A stretch of 64,000 nt of DNA from Echinicola vietnamensis DSM 17526 (GCF_000325705.1 NC_019904.1:2110001-2174000), one strand, 5' to 3'. Counted from the first letter of the stretch, positions 7,552 through 17,425 are shown. Notes: generated by a model from the letters alone, not told the origin. A program made the numbers and translations.

Positions 7552-8844
7552 TCATTTTGAAGGCCTCAATACGTTCTGGCCAATTTTACATTCCAAGCAT
7601 TTTTTGGGACTGCAATACAAGTGGTGGACCCCGATCATTCCCTGTGTATCAAAGGCATTTTCTGGATGCCAGTTTTCTTTTGTAAAGGCCGATATGATGC
7701 GGTTTTCTTCTGCTGGAATATCCTGTAAAAAGTCAAAGCAGCGTTCACGCCATTCTGCTTCATCGGTATATTTCCCGTATGCGTACCATAAAGGCACGAT
7801 GAAATTGATACCTAAAAGATGTAGGGTTCGTTTGCTTAAAAGTCTGTTTTGTGGCTTGCCGCTCGCTTTACTCAGCTGGTAGTGATATTCCCAATATCCA
7901 TTTGGCTTTGCGCGAAACAGCTGCCTAAGGTCGGATACTTTACGGACTTCATGTGTCAAAAGTGAAAATAAATTGGGACTGTTGGATAGTATTGCCACCA
8001 ATTGACTAATTCTTACAGAGGGGTAGTTGCCAGGTCTTACCCGCATAAATTTCCATTCCGACGGGTAAATGGCTTCAGGCAAGTGGTATTTTTTTCGATA
8101 AAACTCGTATTCTCTTTTCATAAAGAAGGTGTAGTCATCGGGGTTTTCTTGATAGCAGAAGCCTGCTTGTCCCATCAGGAGGGCTTCTTGGATCAAGGGC
8201 TGGTCAGCATGTTTTTTGACCAATCGGTAGGGCATTTCCCTGGCCAACTTCAGCATCGGGGTGCTGTTTACCTTAAAGCCAAAGCAGTAAAAAAGCCATC
8301 TGTAAGCTACTTCCTCCCAGTCTCCTGCCGTAGCGTGTACTTCTTGATGAATCAGTTGGGCCTTTTTTTGCAGCCGTTCGACCAAAGCCCTTTCCAGCAT
8401 CGAAAACTTTATGATGGGTTTTACCTCCGATAAAAAGTCACTACAAAGCAACCGCTTCCGTGTGCTGATGAGGCGCTGATAGTTTCTTAATACATCCAAA
8501 AACACCCGGCCTTTCAAAGCCAATGTAGGAATGGTCGTCCCATCTTTTCGGCTCACTTCGGTGTCGTGATCCCACACTACATGGAGAATGACAGCGTCGT
8601 AGTTTTTGTCATTTTCATGGCCATGGGCATTCCAGTCTGATGTTTTGATATGGACTTCCACACTGCCAAAGAAGTCCATTCCGTCCAGTATGATATGGGC
8701 TTCCGAAAAGTCAGGCCCTTCATGGAAATTTTGAAACCCGATTTTTTTTATCGCTAATGGAAGGCCGGATACTGTTGTCAACTCACGTTTTTCAAAATAC
8801 TGATACCGCCAAATTGCATGGATAAAGTCTTCTCTAAAATGCAT
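7552..8844 (-). CDS. DUF2851 family protein
   Basis: A 430-residue protein of the Bacteroidetes-typical DUF2851 family, function unknown. Recognisable features are the N-terminal IHAIWRYQYFEKRELTT, the block FHEGPDFSEAHIILDG followed by VEVHIKTSDWNAHGH, then HVVWDHDTEV. This looks like a nuclease-style core: conserved D/E/H and 'E..IKTSDW..H' could be metal or DNA ligands, but that is inference. The C terminus has a CSPKKCLECKIG cysteine cluster (three Cys) that could bind metal. No signal peptide or membrane segment. It is transcribed toward the NeuD-like gene with a promoter in between. Confidence 0.85.
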   Translation of the reverse strand: MHFREDFIHAIWRYQYFEKRELTTVSGLPLAIKKIGFQNFHEGPDFSEAHIILDGMDFFGSVEVHIKTSDWNAHGHENDKNYDAVILHVVWDHDTEVSRKDGTTIPTLALKGRVFLDVLRNYQRLISTRKRLLCSDFLSEVKPIIKFSMLERALVERLQKKAQLIHQEVHATAGDWEEVAYRWLFYCFGFKVNSTPMLKLAREMPYRLVKKHADQPLIQEALLMGQAGFCYQENPDDYTFFMKREYEFYRKKYHLPEAIYPSEWKFMRVRPGNYPSVRISQLVAILSNSPNLFSLLTHEVRKVSDLRQLFRAKPNGYWEYHYQLSKASGKPQNRLLSKRTLHLLGINFIVPLWYAYGKYTDEAEWRERCFDFLQDIPAEENRIISAFTKENWHPENAFDTQGMIGVHHLYCSPKKCLECKIGQNVLRPSK

Positions 8845-9013
8845 AACACCACAAAAAATCCATAAAATCTATTTTTTTAACCCTAGAATTTAGGATGAAA
8901 TCCATAGAACAAAAAAATATCCTCGTTTAGGACTGTAATTTAGGTGATGTATGAAAAGAACATGCAAATAACAACAGTGGAATTCCCGAGATATTAGATT
9001 TTCGGAGGAAGCA

Positions 9014-9829
9014 TCAGCCGTATTTTTCCAGCAGGCGAGCCATCTCCTGCTGAAGCTTGCTTGCTTCAGCTCGTGCTGCATCGCCAAAATCAGCTCCATC
9101 AGAAGCATAAATGATGCCTCGAGAGGAGTTTACCAAGAGTCCGCAATTGCTGTTCATGCCGTATTTGGCCACTTCTTCCAGGCTTCCTCCCTGGGCCCCT
9201 ACACCGGGCACCAAAAAGAAGTGATCCGGAGCATATTTTCGTACTTCAGCAATCTTTGCCCCATTGGTAGCTCCCACGACATACATCAGGTTGTCGTCTG
9301 ATCCCCACCGTTGGCTTTTTTCTAATACCTGTTGGAAAAGCGGTTTGCCACCTTCTGTTTCCAGTACTTGGAAATCCGAGCTGCCCCCATTGGAGGTCAA
9401 TGCTAACAGGATGACCCACTTGTCTTCAAACTCCAAAAACGGACTTACACTGTCTTGCCCCATGTAGGGGGCTACGGTGATGGAATCAAAGTCCATTTGC
9501 TCAAAAAATGCTTTGGCGTAGAGCTTTGAGGTATTTCCTATATCGCCCCTTTTGGCATCTGCAATGGTGAAAATATCCTTGGGAATGTAGTCGAGGGTTT
9601 TTTGGAGGCTTTCCCAGCCTTTTGGGCCGAGGGCTTCGTAAAAAGCGATATTAGGCTTGTAAGCCACTGCAAAATCGGCCGTTTTATCGATGATCTCTCT
9701 ATTGAACGCGAAAATGGGATCTTGTTCTTTTAATAGGTGGGAAGGGATTTTGGCCAAATCCGTGTCCAGCCCTACACAAAGAAAAGATGATTTTTGTTGA
9801 ATGTTACCAAAGAGCGTTTTCTTATCCAT
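9014..9829 (-). CDS. pyrF: Orotidine 5'-phosphate decarboxylase (type 2)
   Basis: A 271-residue PyrF that decarboxylates OMP to UMP, the last step of de novo pyrimidine synthesis. The N-terminal LCVGLDTD and the active-site motif [11 protein letters not shown] (~90-100), with the catalytic Asp/Lys/Asp array, are intact. The C-terminal phosphate-binding loop [11 protein letters not shown] is present. Length and motif order fit the longer mycobacterial-type (type 2) branch. Another pyrimidine gene, pyrD, is 4 kb away on the same strand but not in the same operon. A good -7 box lies just upstream. Confidence 0.95.
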   Translation of the reverse strand: MDKKTLFGNIQQKSSFLCVGLDTDLAKIPSHLLKEQDPIFAFNREIIDKTADFAVAYKPNIAFYEALGPKGWESLQKTLDYIPKDIFTIADAKRGDIGNTSKLYAKAFFEQMDFDSITVAPYMGQDSVSPFLEFEDKWVILLALTSNGGSSDFQVLETEGGKPLFQQVLEKSQRWGSDDNLMYVVGATNGAKIAEVRKYAPDHFFLVPGVGAQGGSLEEVAKYGMNSNCGLLVNSSRGIIYASDGADFGDAARAEASKLQQEMARLLEKYG

Positions 9830-9846
9830 TTTTCTAAAGGTTTCCG

Positions 9847-9877
9847 CAAAAGTAGGAAATTACCCGCCAATCTGAAA
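9847..9877 (-). promoter_or_regulatory. Bacteroidetes promoter for pyrF
   Basis: On the minus strand, TTTC (9874-9877, one mismatch to TTTG), a 19-base spacer and TACTTTTG (9847-9854) give near-consensus spacing. The -7 box ends 17 bases upstream of the pyrF ATG. Confidence 0.5.
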
Positions 9878-9904
9878 CTTGATGTTCCGGAATGACCGTT
9901 TTTT

Positions 9905-10088
9905 GGATCAAGCCATATTTCTGGGGCGAGAAATTTTGCTATTTAGGGGATAATGATTTGCCATGAAGGCTCAATGGCACAAAGCAATTATTAATGACTT
10001 TCCGTGTAGATTACAGCATCCACTTGGTGTCTTAGGGCATTTTTATTTAGCCTTGGTTTTGCCATCGATATAGGCTTAATTCCTGTTA
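9905..10088 (-). repeat. Interspersed repeat, module D copy
   Basis: Starts with GGATCAAGC, then 'catatttctgggg', the inverted right end of the repeat family. The interior ('aaagcaattattaatgactttccgtgtag', 'cacttggtgtcttagggc', 'ttggttttgccat') matches 38810-38928. It lies head-to-tail with the next element. Confidence 0.65.
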
Positions 10089-10092
10089 TTTT

Positions 10093-10250
10093 GATCAAGC
10101 CATAAATCTGGGCGATGAACACGGATTTGCGATGCCTAAACATCCTATCTGTGTTTATCAGTGTTTATTTGTGGCCAAATAGCAACCAAAAGTGACAAAG
10201 GACATATTTGCCCATCGAAATAGGTTAGCCCCATCTTTTCTGCTTGATCC
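10093..10250 (-). repeat. Interspersed repeat, short module B element (158 bp)
   Basis: Bounded by GATCAAGC (10093-10100) and GCTTGATCC (10242-10250). The interior ('catcctatctgtgtttatca', 'ttgtggccaaatagcaacca', 'cccatcgaaataggttagcc') matches 28913-29038. It is a shortened form of the element at 28748-29038. The minus-strand frame at 10158-10391 is a translation of this repeat and is rejected. Confidence 0.72.
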
Positions 10251-10275
10251 GTTTTGTTGAATAGGACATAAGAAA

Positions 10276-10344
10276 GAGACTGTCTCAAAAAAACAGTTCT
10301 CTAATTGGTGATAAACTGATTTGGCTGATGTATGAGACAGTCTC
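10276..10344. repeat. 69-bp element with 12-bp terminal inverted repeats
   Basis: GAGACTGTCTCA (10276-10287) and TGAGACAGTCTC (10333-10344) are perfect inverted repeats, and each arm is itself nearly palindromic. The sequence resembles the ends of the 139-bp elements at 28576 and 38473 (GAGGCTGTTTCA...) and IS-type termini, so it may be a deletion remnant of a mobile element. Read on the minus strand, the hairpin is followed by TTTCTTAT and lies 34 bases after the lolA stop, so it could also serve as the lolA terminator. Confidence 0.55.
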
Positions 10345-10377
10345 GTGTAGAATATATGATAATTTTTTCCGGTGTTA

Positions 10378-11031
10378 CTAGCGCAAATCAATGATTTCTA
10401 CGCCGGGATATTTTTGGGGATCAAACGTAAAAAAGGATTTTCCTAGGGAGACATTTGTATCGACTTCATTAAACTCATACTTAAAGGTGCCACCGTCGCT
10501 ATCGGATACTTCCCATGCCAATAAGTCCTTATTGCTTTTATCCACAAATAATATGATCTTCTGGAATTGTGCTTTGGCACTTTCGGCCGTGAGTAAAATT
10601 TCAATTATTTTTTTCCCATCTTGGCTTTTTTCGCCTTTGAGAACGTAATTATAGCCTTTTTTATACAAGTTATAGATACTGGAAGGGGTAAGTTCATCGG
10701 TGTTATCACTCACCGTATTCACAGTGACTTCTTGGTAATTATTGGATTTGATAAAAGTCCAAACCGTCTCACCATCATTGTAAACCTCTTGGTCGGGCAA
10801 GACCAATTTGTAACGATTGCCATTGACGGCTACTTCTCCTGAACTACGCTGACTTGCGCCGTCCAGATCATTGTAATAATAATACTCAAAGGTAGCTTTA
10901 AGGCCATCCAAGGATTGATATCGCGCACTCATTTGATCTAGCAATGCCTTGGCATCTGGATCCTTTTGCGCCCATAAATTTGTTTGTATACAGCCTAAAA
11001 GTAGACTGAGTAGTATGATCTTTTTTAACAT
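10378..11031 (-). CDS. lolA: Outer-membrane lipoprotein carrier protein LolA
   Basis: A 217-residue periplasmic chaperone that moves lipoproteins from the inner to the outer membrane. A signal peptide (MLKKIILLSLLLGCIQTNLWAQ) is cleaved after ~21 residues. The mature part opens with DPDAKALLDQMSARYQSLDGLKATFEYYY and has the curved beta-sheet pattern of LolA, including DGETVWTFIKSNNYQEVTVNTV near the middle and KSFFTFDPQKYPGVEIIDLR at the end. The downstream position behind ftsK with a 30-base gap is common in Bacteroidetes and in E. coli, which supports the assignment. Confidence 0.9.
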   Translation of the reverse strand: MLKKIILLSLLLGCIQTNLWAQKDPDAKALLDQMSARYQSLDGLKATFEYYYYNDLDGASQRSSGEVAVNGNRYKLVLPDQEVYNDGETVWTFIKSNNYQEVTVNTVSDNTDELTPSSIYNLYKKGYNYVLKGEKSQDGKKIIEILLTAESAKAQFQKIILFVDKSNKDLLAWEVSDSDGGTFKYEFNEVDTNVSLGKSFFTFDPQKYPGVEIIDLR

Positions 11032-11061
11032 AATTGTAATCCAGTTAATAAGCTCTCGCCG

Positions 11062-13539
11062 CTAGAGGCTACTCAATAACTGTTCCAAACTGACTTCATC
11101 TTGAATTAATACTTCCCTGGCTTTACTGCCTTCGAAAGCTCCTACGACCCCAGCAGCTTCTAACTGGTCGATGATCCTTCCGGCACGGTTGTATCCGAGT
11201 TTTAACTTCCTTTGAATGAGGGAGGTACTTCCTTGTTGGTGCATGACAATAAGCCGGGCGGCATCCTCAAAGAGCGGGTCACGATCTGCAAGGTCTACTT
11301 CTCCTACGCTGCTGTCTCCATCTTCACCCTCAAACTCCGGCAATAGATAGGCGTCACTGTATCCTCGTTGCTCTCCGATCCATTCACAAACCCTTTCCAC
11401 TTCAGGGGTGTCCAGGAAAGCACACTGTAAACGAATCACGTCAGAACCTTGGGAAAGCAGCATGTCCCCCATGCCGATAAGCTGTTCAGCACCCCCTGCA
11501 TCCAAAATCGTCCTACTGTCCACTTTGGAGGTTACCCTGAAAGATAGCCTTGCCGGGAAGTTTGCTTTGATGATACCGGTAATCACATTTACGGATGGGC
11601 GCTGTGTGGCCACGACCAGGTGGATGCCAATAGCCCTGGCCAACTGGGCCAAGCGGGCAATAGGGCCTTCTATTTCCTTACCGGCTGTCATCATCAAATC
11701 CGCCAATTCGTCAATGACCAGCACGATGTAAGGCATGAATTTATGGCCTTTTTCAGGATTGAGCTTTCGGGCCACAAACTTGGAATTGTATTCTTTTAGA
11801 TTCCGGCAGCCGGCGTCTTTAAGCAGGTCATAGCGGTTGTCCATCTCGATACAAAGGGAATTTAAGGTATAAATTACCTTTTTGGTATCAGTGATGATGG
11901 CATCTTCGGCATTGGGCAGCTTGGCTAAGAAATGCCTTTCGATTTTGTTGAACAAGGTCAATTCTACTTTCTTGGGATCGACCAGCACAAACTTCAACTG
12001 CGATGGATGTTTCTTGTAAACCAAGGAGGCCAAAATCACATTTAGCCCGACGGACTTACCCTGCCCCGTGGCACCGGCCATCAACAAGTGCGGCATTTTC
12101 GCCAGATCAAAGACAAATACTTCGTTACTAATGGTTTTGCCCAAGGCCACAGGAAGGTCCTTGTCACTTTTCATGAACTTTTCAGTGCCCAACACGGATC
12201 CGGCTGCTACCAGCTCCCTGTTTTTATTGGGGACTTCTATACCGATGGTGCCCTTTCCGGGAATGGGAGCAATGATCCTGATTCCCAAAGCCGCCAAGCT
12301 CAAGGCAATATCGTCTTCAAGGTTTTTGATCTTGGATATTTTGACCCCAGGATCCGGTACAATCTCATACAACGTTACCGTTGGGCCAATGGTCGCTTTG
12401 ATCTCTTGGATACCGATTTTGAAATTGACGAGCGTTTCGACGATTTTGTTTTTGTTTTCTTCAAGCTCTTGCCTGGTCACCGTCACCTTTTGTTGGTCGT
12501 ATTCATTGAGCAGGTCAATGCTCGGGTATTGGTAGCTTGGAAGGTCCAGTGTAGGATCGTAGGGGTCCAGGTTTTCTACTTCGCTGACTTTCTTCTCTTC
12601 GTGCGCCGTGGTTTCTACGGTAAACTTTTTCTCGTCTGCTGGTTTTTCCTTCTCTTGGACATCATCTGCTGTTTCGAGGTCGTCGATATTGAAAGCAGGC
12701 TCTGAAACAGGCGTCTTTTTCTTCTCGGGTTGAGCGGATTTAATGGTCCAGCTTTGCTCGTCCTCCTCTTCCTGATCACTCATCATTACTTCTTCTTCAT
12801 CCTCCTCCATTTCATCTTCTTGGGATGGTTCGCTGATATTGGACTCTCTTGATACCGGTGCGGCCGGCTTGGGAGCGATGTAAGGATCGTCGGATTTTAG
12901 GTCGTGCTGTAACCAGTCAATGTGGGTGATGTTAAAGAAAAATACCACAAAAATCAGCAGCGAACCGAAGATCAAAATGAATGTACCCCATCCTAGAAAT
13001 TCATCCGCCAATACTGCCATTTCATAGCCAAATCCGCCACTTAAAAACTGAAGATAGCTGAATCCTTTTAGGATGTGGACGACATAACCTAGCAAAAGTC
13101 CCAACCAGAAAACAAAGAACAGTGCAAATGCGCTGTACTGTGTCATGGGGACGAGTGATTTTTTAAATGCCCATTTGAATCCAAGTAAAAAGAGGAAAGG
13201 AGGCAATAAGAAAGCGGCCAGCCCAAACCATCTGAATATTAGCCAATGGGAAACGTAGGCACCTGCGTATCCAAGCCAGTTCCTGGCTTCGGCGGCATTT
13301 TGTCGCAAGGTCACTTCCGCATTTCCGCCTGAGACCACGCTCTGATCGGCCGGGCCGGTAAAAAGGTACCCCAAAAAGGCAAAAAACAAAAATAGCCCGA
13401 TCATCATAAACAAAATCCCAAATGATAGCCCTATTTTCTTGTCTTTTAATGCTCCCAATGAAAAGTTAAAGGAGCTTTTCTTCTTTTTGGCTTTTTCTTT
13501 TTTTCTGAATGTATTTGATTTATAAGTGTTTGAAGCCAT
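11062..13539 (-). CDS. ftsK: DNA translocase FtsK/SpoIIIE
   Basis: An 825-residue septal DNA pump that clears chromosome ends during division and activates XerCD at dif. The N terminus is basic, followed by four predicted membrane helices (about 35-210), then an acidic low-complexity linker (SQEDEMEEDEEEVMMSDQEEEDEQ, ~245-275). The motor domain carries Walker A GATGQGKS at ~487 and the Walker B region YIVLVIDELADLMM. The C-terminal gamma winged-helix domain (STSLIQRKLKLGYNRAGRIIDQLEAAGVV) reads KOPS-type DNA signals. The linker is short compared with E. coli FtsK (1329 aa), as is normal for the phylum. It is downstream of pyrD by 63 bases and upstream of lolA by 30. Its partner recombinase XerD is encoded at 18757-19662. 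Confidence 0.95.
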   Translation of the reverse strand: MASNTYKSNTFRKKEKAKKKKSSFNFSLGALKDKKIGLSFGILFMMIGLFLFFAFLGYLFTGPADQSVVSGGNAEVTLRQNAAEARNWLGYAGAYVSHWLIFRWFGLAAFLLPPFLFLLGFKWAFKKSLVPMTQYSAFALFFVFWLGLLLGYVVHILKGFSYLQFLSGGFGYEMAVLADEFLGWGTFILIFGSLLIFVVFFFNITHIDWLQHDLKSDDPYIAPKPAAPVSRESNISEPSQEDEMEEDEEEVMMSDQEEEDEQSWTIKSAQPEKKKTPVSEPAFNIDDLETADDVQEKEKPADEKKFTVETTAHEEKKVSEVENLDPYDPTLDLPSYQYPSIDLLNEYDQQKVTVTRQELEENKNKIVETLVNFKIGIQEIKATIGPTVTLYEIVPDPGVKISKIKNLEDDIALSLAALGIRIIAPIPGKGTIGIEVPNKNRELVAAGSVLGTEKFMKSDKDLPVALGKTISNEVFVFDLAKMPHLLMAGATGQGKSVGLNVILASLVYKKHPSQLKFVLVDPKKVELTLFNKIERHFLAKLPNAEDAIITDTKKVIYTLNSLCIEMDNRYDLLKDAGCRNLKEYNSKFVARKLNPEKGHKFMPYIVLVIDELADLMMTAGKEIEGPIARLAQLARAIGIHLVVATQRPSVNVITGIIKANFPARLSFRVTSKVDSRTILDAGGAEQLIGMGDMLLSQGSDVIRLQCAFLDTPEVERVCEWIGEQRGYSDAYLLPEFEGEDGDSSVGEVDLADRDPLFEDAARLIVMHQQGSTSLIQRKLKLGYNRAGRIIDQLEAAGVVGAFEGSKAREVLIQDEVSLEQLLSSL

Positions 13540-13602
13540 AATTCTTCAATATGTCCCTGGTGTAATAGGTAAGTTAATTGTAATCGACTAATAATTAAAG
13601 CA

Positions 13603-14649
13603 TCATTTGTTGTAATACTCCTTAAGGCCTTTCTTGATTGCTTTCATCAATCCCGGTCCTTCGTAAATCATCCCAGAGTATACCTGTACCAAAGAAGCCC
13701 CTGCTTCAAGCTTTTCAATGGCGTCTTGTGCACTGAAGATTCCCCCTACGCCGATAATGGGAAACGCTTTTCCAGAATGCTCAGAAAGGTAGCGGATGAC
13801 TTCCGTGCTTCTTTTTCCGAGGACCTTGCCACTTACTCCTCCTGCGCCCAACGCTTCTACCTGCTGCGGATCTGTTTTGAGTGCAGTTCTGTCAATGGTA
13901 GTATTGGTGGCGATCACGCCATCAATTTGGGTTTCCTTGACGATTTCGATGATGTCATCCAGCTGTCCATCGCTCAGGTCCGGGGCTATTTTTAGCAGAA
14001 TGGGCTTTGGGTGGTCTTTTTGGTCATTGCGCTCCTTTACTACTGAAAGCAGCTCCTTGAGCGGCTCTTTCTCTTGAAGATCCCGGAGATTGGGCGTGTT
14101 GGGAGAACTGACATTGACCACAAAATAGTCGACATAGGAATGCAGGCTGTCCAGGCAATACAGGTAGTCTGATGCCGCATGTTCGTTAGGCGTGACCTTG
14201 TTTTTGCCGATATTTCCCCCAATAAGGACCTTGGAAGTCCGCTTTTTGAGTCTTTTTACAGCTTCATCCACCCCGCCATTGTTAAAGCCCATGCGATTGA
14301 TCAAGGCTTCATCTTCAGGAAGTCTAAAAAGTCTGGGCTGGGGGTTTCCGTCTTGGGGCTTGGGGGTCAGGGTGCCAATCTCAATAAAGCCAAACCCCAA
14401 CATTGCCATCTCATCAATCAACTTGGCATCCTTGTCAAATCCAGCAGCCAATCCTACTGGGTTTCTAAATTTCAGCCCAAACACCTCTCGTTCCAGCGAA
14501 GGATGCTCATATCCATACATGGTTTTGAGTACTCCTTTTAGTAGGGGTAAATTAAACGTGGTTTTTGTCATAGAAAAGGTGAAGTGATGGGCTTCTTCCG
14601 CACTTTTCTTGAATAAAAATGGCTTTAAAAGGGATTTGTACACAGACAT
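13603..14649 (-). CDS. pyrD: Dihydroorotate dehydrogenase, quinone-dependent (class 2)
   Basis: A 348-residue membrane-associated FMN enzyme that oxidises dihydroorotate to orotate and passes electrons to menaquinone. The N-terminal class 2 extension ([23 protein letters not shown]) forms the membrane-docking helices. [12 protein letters not shown] and [19 protein letters not shown] are diagnostic, and the catalytic serine lies in [14 protein letters not shown] at ~175. The C-terminal FMN-phosphate site is [13 protein letters not shown] and LVQVYSG. It heads a minus-strand group with ftsK and lolA. Confidence 0.95.
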   Translation of the reverse strand: MSVYKSLLKPFLFKKSAEEAHHFTFSMTKTTFNLPLLKGVLKTMYGYEHPSLEREVFGLKFRNPVGLAAGFDKDAKLIDEMAMLGFGFIEIGTLTPKPQDGNPQPRLFRLPEDEALINRMGFNNGGVDEAVKRLKKRTSKVLIGGNIGKNKVTPNEHAASDYLYCLDSLHSYVDYFVVNVSSPNTPNLRDLQEKEPLKELLSVVKERNDQKDHPKPILLKIAPDLSDGQLDDIIEIVKETQIDGVIATNTTIDRTALKTDPQQVEALGAGGVSGKVLGKRSTEVIRYLSEHSGKAFPIIGVGGIFSAQDAIEKLEAGASLVQVYSGMIYEGPGLMKAIKKGLKEYYNK

Positions 14650-14981
14650 TGTCGATTGATTTATCCGCTAAATTAATTGAATTAGACGAAACCTTCATGA
14701 TGGAATAATCAATATCTAGAAATCAATTGCGGATAAAGTTCAAAAGCTTCGTTCTAAGCTCCCAGAAGAATCATACTTAAAAGTGCTGGAAGCGAGGAGG
14801 CCAAATGGAATGCACACCAGTCTGCCACTAGTACTGATGGCGATGACTATTTTTTTGATAACGTTTAAACGCTGCAAAGATAGTATGGATGTTGGGTAAA
14901 GCCCTTGAAAAAATCCCTGAAGTCATCAGTACTATTTTGTGTATATTTACTCATTGAGCCCATGGCAAATTTGATTTCGTA
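14650..14981. other. Divergent intergenic region pyrD / GH95
   Basis: About 330 bases between divergent genes, with no open frame of interest. A 10-bp palindrome CGTTTAAACG lies near 14861-14870 ('gataacgtttaaacgctgc'). LacI-type and other dimeric repressors of sugar genes bind such dyads, so it is a possible operator for the GH95 gene, but nothing else supports this. No repeat family member is present. Confidence 0.4.
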
Positions 14982-17384
14982 ATGATTGACACTAACCCTT
15001 TAATGATGCAAAGATTTACCTTGATCCTCGGATTTTTAACAAGCAGTGTGTTTTTTTCCTGCTCTCCGGATACTTCCAAAGACCGTGATGATCGTCCTTC
15101 CACTGTGCTTTGGTATGAACAACCTGCCGGTTCATGGGAAGAGGCACTACCCGTCGGAAATGGCCGGCTGGGCGCCATGGTGTTTGGGCAAACGAGCACC
15201 GAGAGAATTCAGCTTAATGAAGATTCGATGTGGCCAGGTGCCGCCGATTGGGGAGATAGCAAAGGAAGTCCTGCAGATTTGGCCTCCCTTCGGGCACTGG
15301 TGAAGTCCGGAAGGGTTCATGAGGCGGATAAGGAAATTATCGACAAATTTTCTTATAGAGGAATCGTTCGCTCTCATCAGACCATGGGGGATTTGTTTAT
15401 TGATTTTGGGGATGAAAGGGAAATTCAGCACTACAGGAGACAGTTAAGCCTTGATGATGCCCTTGTATCGGTGCGTTATCAATCAGGAGGGGAACAGTAC
15501 ACCGAGGAGGTGTTCGCTTCTGCCGTAGATGATGCGTTGGTCATTCGGCTGACCACTACAGATGAAGCGGGTATGAATTTCAAGCTTCGTCTGGGCCGGC
15601 CAAAAGATGATGGCCACCCCACGGTGAACGTAAATGCTCCAGCAGCAGATGAATTGGTCATGGATGGAGAAGTGACCCAATATAAAGCCGCGAAAGAAGG
15701 TCAGCCTACACCGCTGGATTATGGCGTGAAGTTTCAGACCAAACTTAAGGTCGTCACGTCAGGAGGGGCTTCTTCCGCGGAAAATGGGGAGCTTCGTTTG
15801 GAAGGCGTAAAGGAGGCCGTGATTTATTTGGTATGTAATACTTCTTACTACGAGGATGATTATGCGTCAAAAAATGAAAAGACGCTTCAGAAGTTGGGGA
15901 CAAAGGGCTTTGACGAACTGCTTTTAGCACATCAAGAGGATTTCGATGAATATTATTCCAGGGTATCCCTTGATTTGGGAGGCCATGCGCTTGATACTTT
16001 GCCCACTGACAAGCGCTTGAAAAGGGTTCAAGATGGTCGTAAGGACGAAGGATTGGCGGCAGCTTTGTTCCAATATGGGCGGTATTTGCTTATTTCATCT
16101 TCCCGACCCGGCACCAACCCGGCAAATTTGCAAGGGATTTGGAACAAGGATATCGAGGCGCCTTGGAATGCGGATTACCATCTTAACATCAATTTGCAAA
16201 TGAATTATTGGCCGGCAGGCCCTACCCATCTGCCAGAGATGCATCTTCCACTTTTTGATTATGTGGATCAATTGATCCAACGAGGGAAAATTACGGCGAA
16301 GGAGCAATATGGGGTTGAGCGGGGAAGTGTGGTGCACCATGCATCTGATTTATGGGCAGCTCCATGGATGCGTGCAAACAGGGCCTATTGGGGCGCATGG
16401 ATACACGGAGGAGGCTGGATATCCAGGCATTATTGGGAGTATTTTCAATTTACAGGTGATACCACTTTCCTGAAAGAGCGGGGATATCCTGCGTTGAAGG
16501 AATTTGCGGCATTTTATATGGATTGGCTCCAGAAAGATGATCAAACAGGATTATATGTCTCCTATCCTGAAACGTCGCCGGAAAATTCTTATTTGGCTGC
16601 CGATGGTCAGCCTGCAGCGATCTCTTATGGAGCAGCGATGGGACATCAAATCATCAGTGATGTGTTTCAAAACACCCTTTCAGCCGCCAAGGTACTTTCC
16701 ATAGAAGATGACTTTACCGAAGAGGTGAGCGGGAAATTGGCGAAGCTATATCCCGGAGTGGGCATCGGGCCTGATGGAAGGATTTTGGAATGGAACGAGC
16801 CTTATGAAGAACCGGAAAAAGGACACCGGCATATGTCCCATCTTTATGCCCTTCATCCAGGAGATGATATTACGGAGGATATTCCAGAGGCCTTTGCCGG
16901 TGCCCAAAAGACCATCGATTACCGCCTTCAGCACGGCGGCGCAGGTACCGGGTGGAGCAGGGCCTGGATGATCAATTTTAACGCGAGGCTGCTGGATAGT
17001 AAGTCTGCTGAAGAAAACCTCTACAAACTCTTGCAGGTTTCTACCGCCAAAAACCTCTTTAATGAGCATCCACCGTTTCAGATAGACGGTAACTTTGGTT
17101 TTACCGCTGGAGTAGCAGAGCTATTACTGCAGTCGCATGAAGGATTCCTTCGTATTCTTCCAGCGCTGCCCGAAAGCTGGCAAAGCGGGAGTGTAAAAGG
17201 TCTGGTGGCCAGGGGGAATATAGAAGTTGATATGATTTGGGAAGGAGGCCAGCTATTGAAGCTCGGACTGAAGAGCGCGACCAACCAGACCAAGCCTATA
17301 CTGTACAATGGGAAGAAAATGTCCGTGACCCTTTCAGCAGATGAAAAGGTTTGGCTGGATAAGGATCTTAATGTCGTGAGGTAA
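14982..17384 (+). CDS. GH95 family alpha-L-fucosidase/galactosidase-like lipoprotein
   Basis: An ~800-residue glycoside hydrolase of family 95, whose members remove terminal alpha-1,2-L-fucose (or alpha-L-galactose) with inversion. The N-terminal domain opens with WYEQPAGSWEEALPVGNGRLGAMVFG, a GH95 hallmark. The catalytic (alpha/alpha)6 barrel contains SSSRPGTNPANLQGIWN and NADYHLNINLQMNYW. The C-terminal region has GAGTGWSRAWMINFNARL and QIDGNFGFTAGVAELLLQSH. A lipoprotein signal is present (TLILGFLTSSVFFSC), so it is exported and lipid-anchored. The ATGs at 15003 or 15006 would give a more typical signal peptide than 14982. No SusC/D or sulfatase gene is nearby, so it is an orphan enzyme rather than part of a visible locus. 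Confidence 0.88.
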   Translation: MIDTNPLMMQRFTLILGFLTSSVFFSCSPDTSKDRDDRPSTVLWYEQPAGSWEEALPVGNGRLGAMVFGQTSTERIQLNEDSMWPGAADWGDSKGSPADLASLRALVKSGRVHEADKEIIDKFSYRGIVRSHQTMGDLFIDFGDEREIQHYRRQLSLDDALVSVRYQSGGEQYTEEVFASAVDDALVIRLTTTDEAGMNFKLRLGRPKDDGHPTVNVNAPAADELVMDGEVTQYKAAKEGQPTPLDYGVKFQTKLKVVTSGGASSAENGELRLEGVKEAVIYLVCNTSYYEDDYASKNEKTLQKLGTKGFDELLLAHQEDFDEYYSRVSLDLGGHALDTLPTDKRLKRVQDGRKDEGLAAALFQYGRYLLISSSRPGTNPANLQGIWNKDIEAPWNADYHLNINLQMNYWPAGPTHLPEMHLPLFDYVDQLIQRGKITAKEQYGVERGSVVHHASDLWAAPWMRANRAYWGAWIHGGGWISRHYWEYFQFTGDTTFLKERGYPALKEFAAFYMDWLQKDDQTGLYVSYPETSPENSYLAADGQPAAISYGAAMGHQIISDVFQNTLSAAKVLSIEDDFTEEVSGKLAKLYPGVGIGPDGRILEWNEPYEEPEKGHRHMSHLYALHPGDDITEDIPEAFAGAQKTIDYRLQHGGAGTGWSRAWMINFNARLLDSKSAEENLYKLLQVSTAKNLFNEHPPFQIDGNFGFTAGVAELLLQSHEGFLRILPALPESWQSGSVKGLVARGNIEVDMIWEGGQLLKLGLKSATNQTKPILYNGKKMSVTLSADEKVWLDKDLNVVR

Positions 17385-17407
17385 TTAATTTGTAATCAGT
17401 GTTAGGT

Positions 17408-17425
17408 AGCCCTGATAGCAGGGCT
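17408..17425. terminator. Possible weak bidirectional terminator hairpin
   Basis: AGCCCTG pairs with CAGGGCT around a four-base loop, between two convergent genes (GH95 ends 17384, cytochrome ends 17471). No good T-tract follows on either strand, so the assignment is weak. Confidence 0.35.

Noticed and set aside
14982..17384. Part of a fucoidan-type polysaccharide utilisation locus
   Set aside because: No SusCD, sulfatase or other glycan enzyme within several kilobases.
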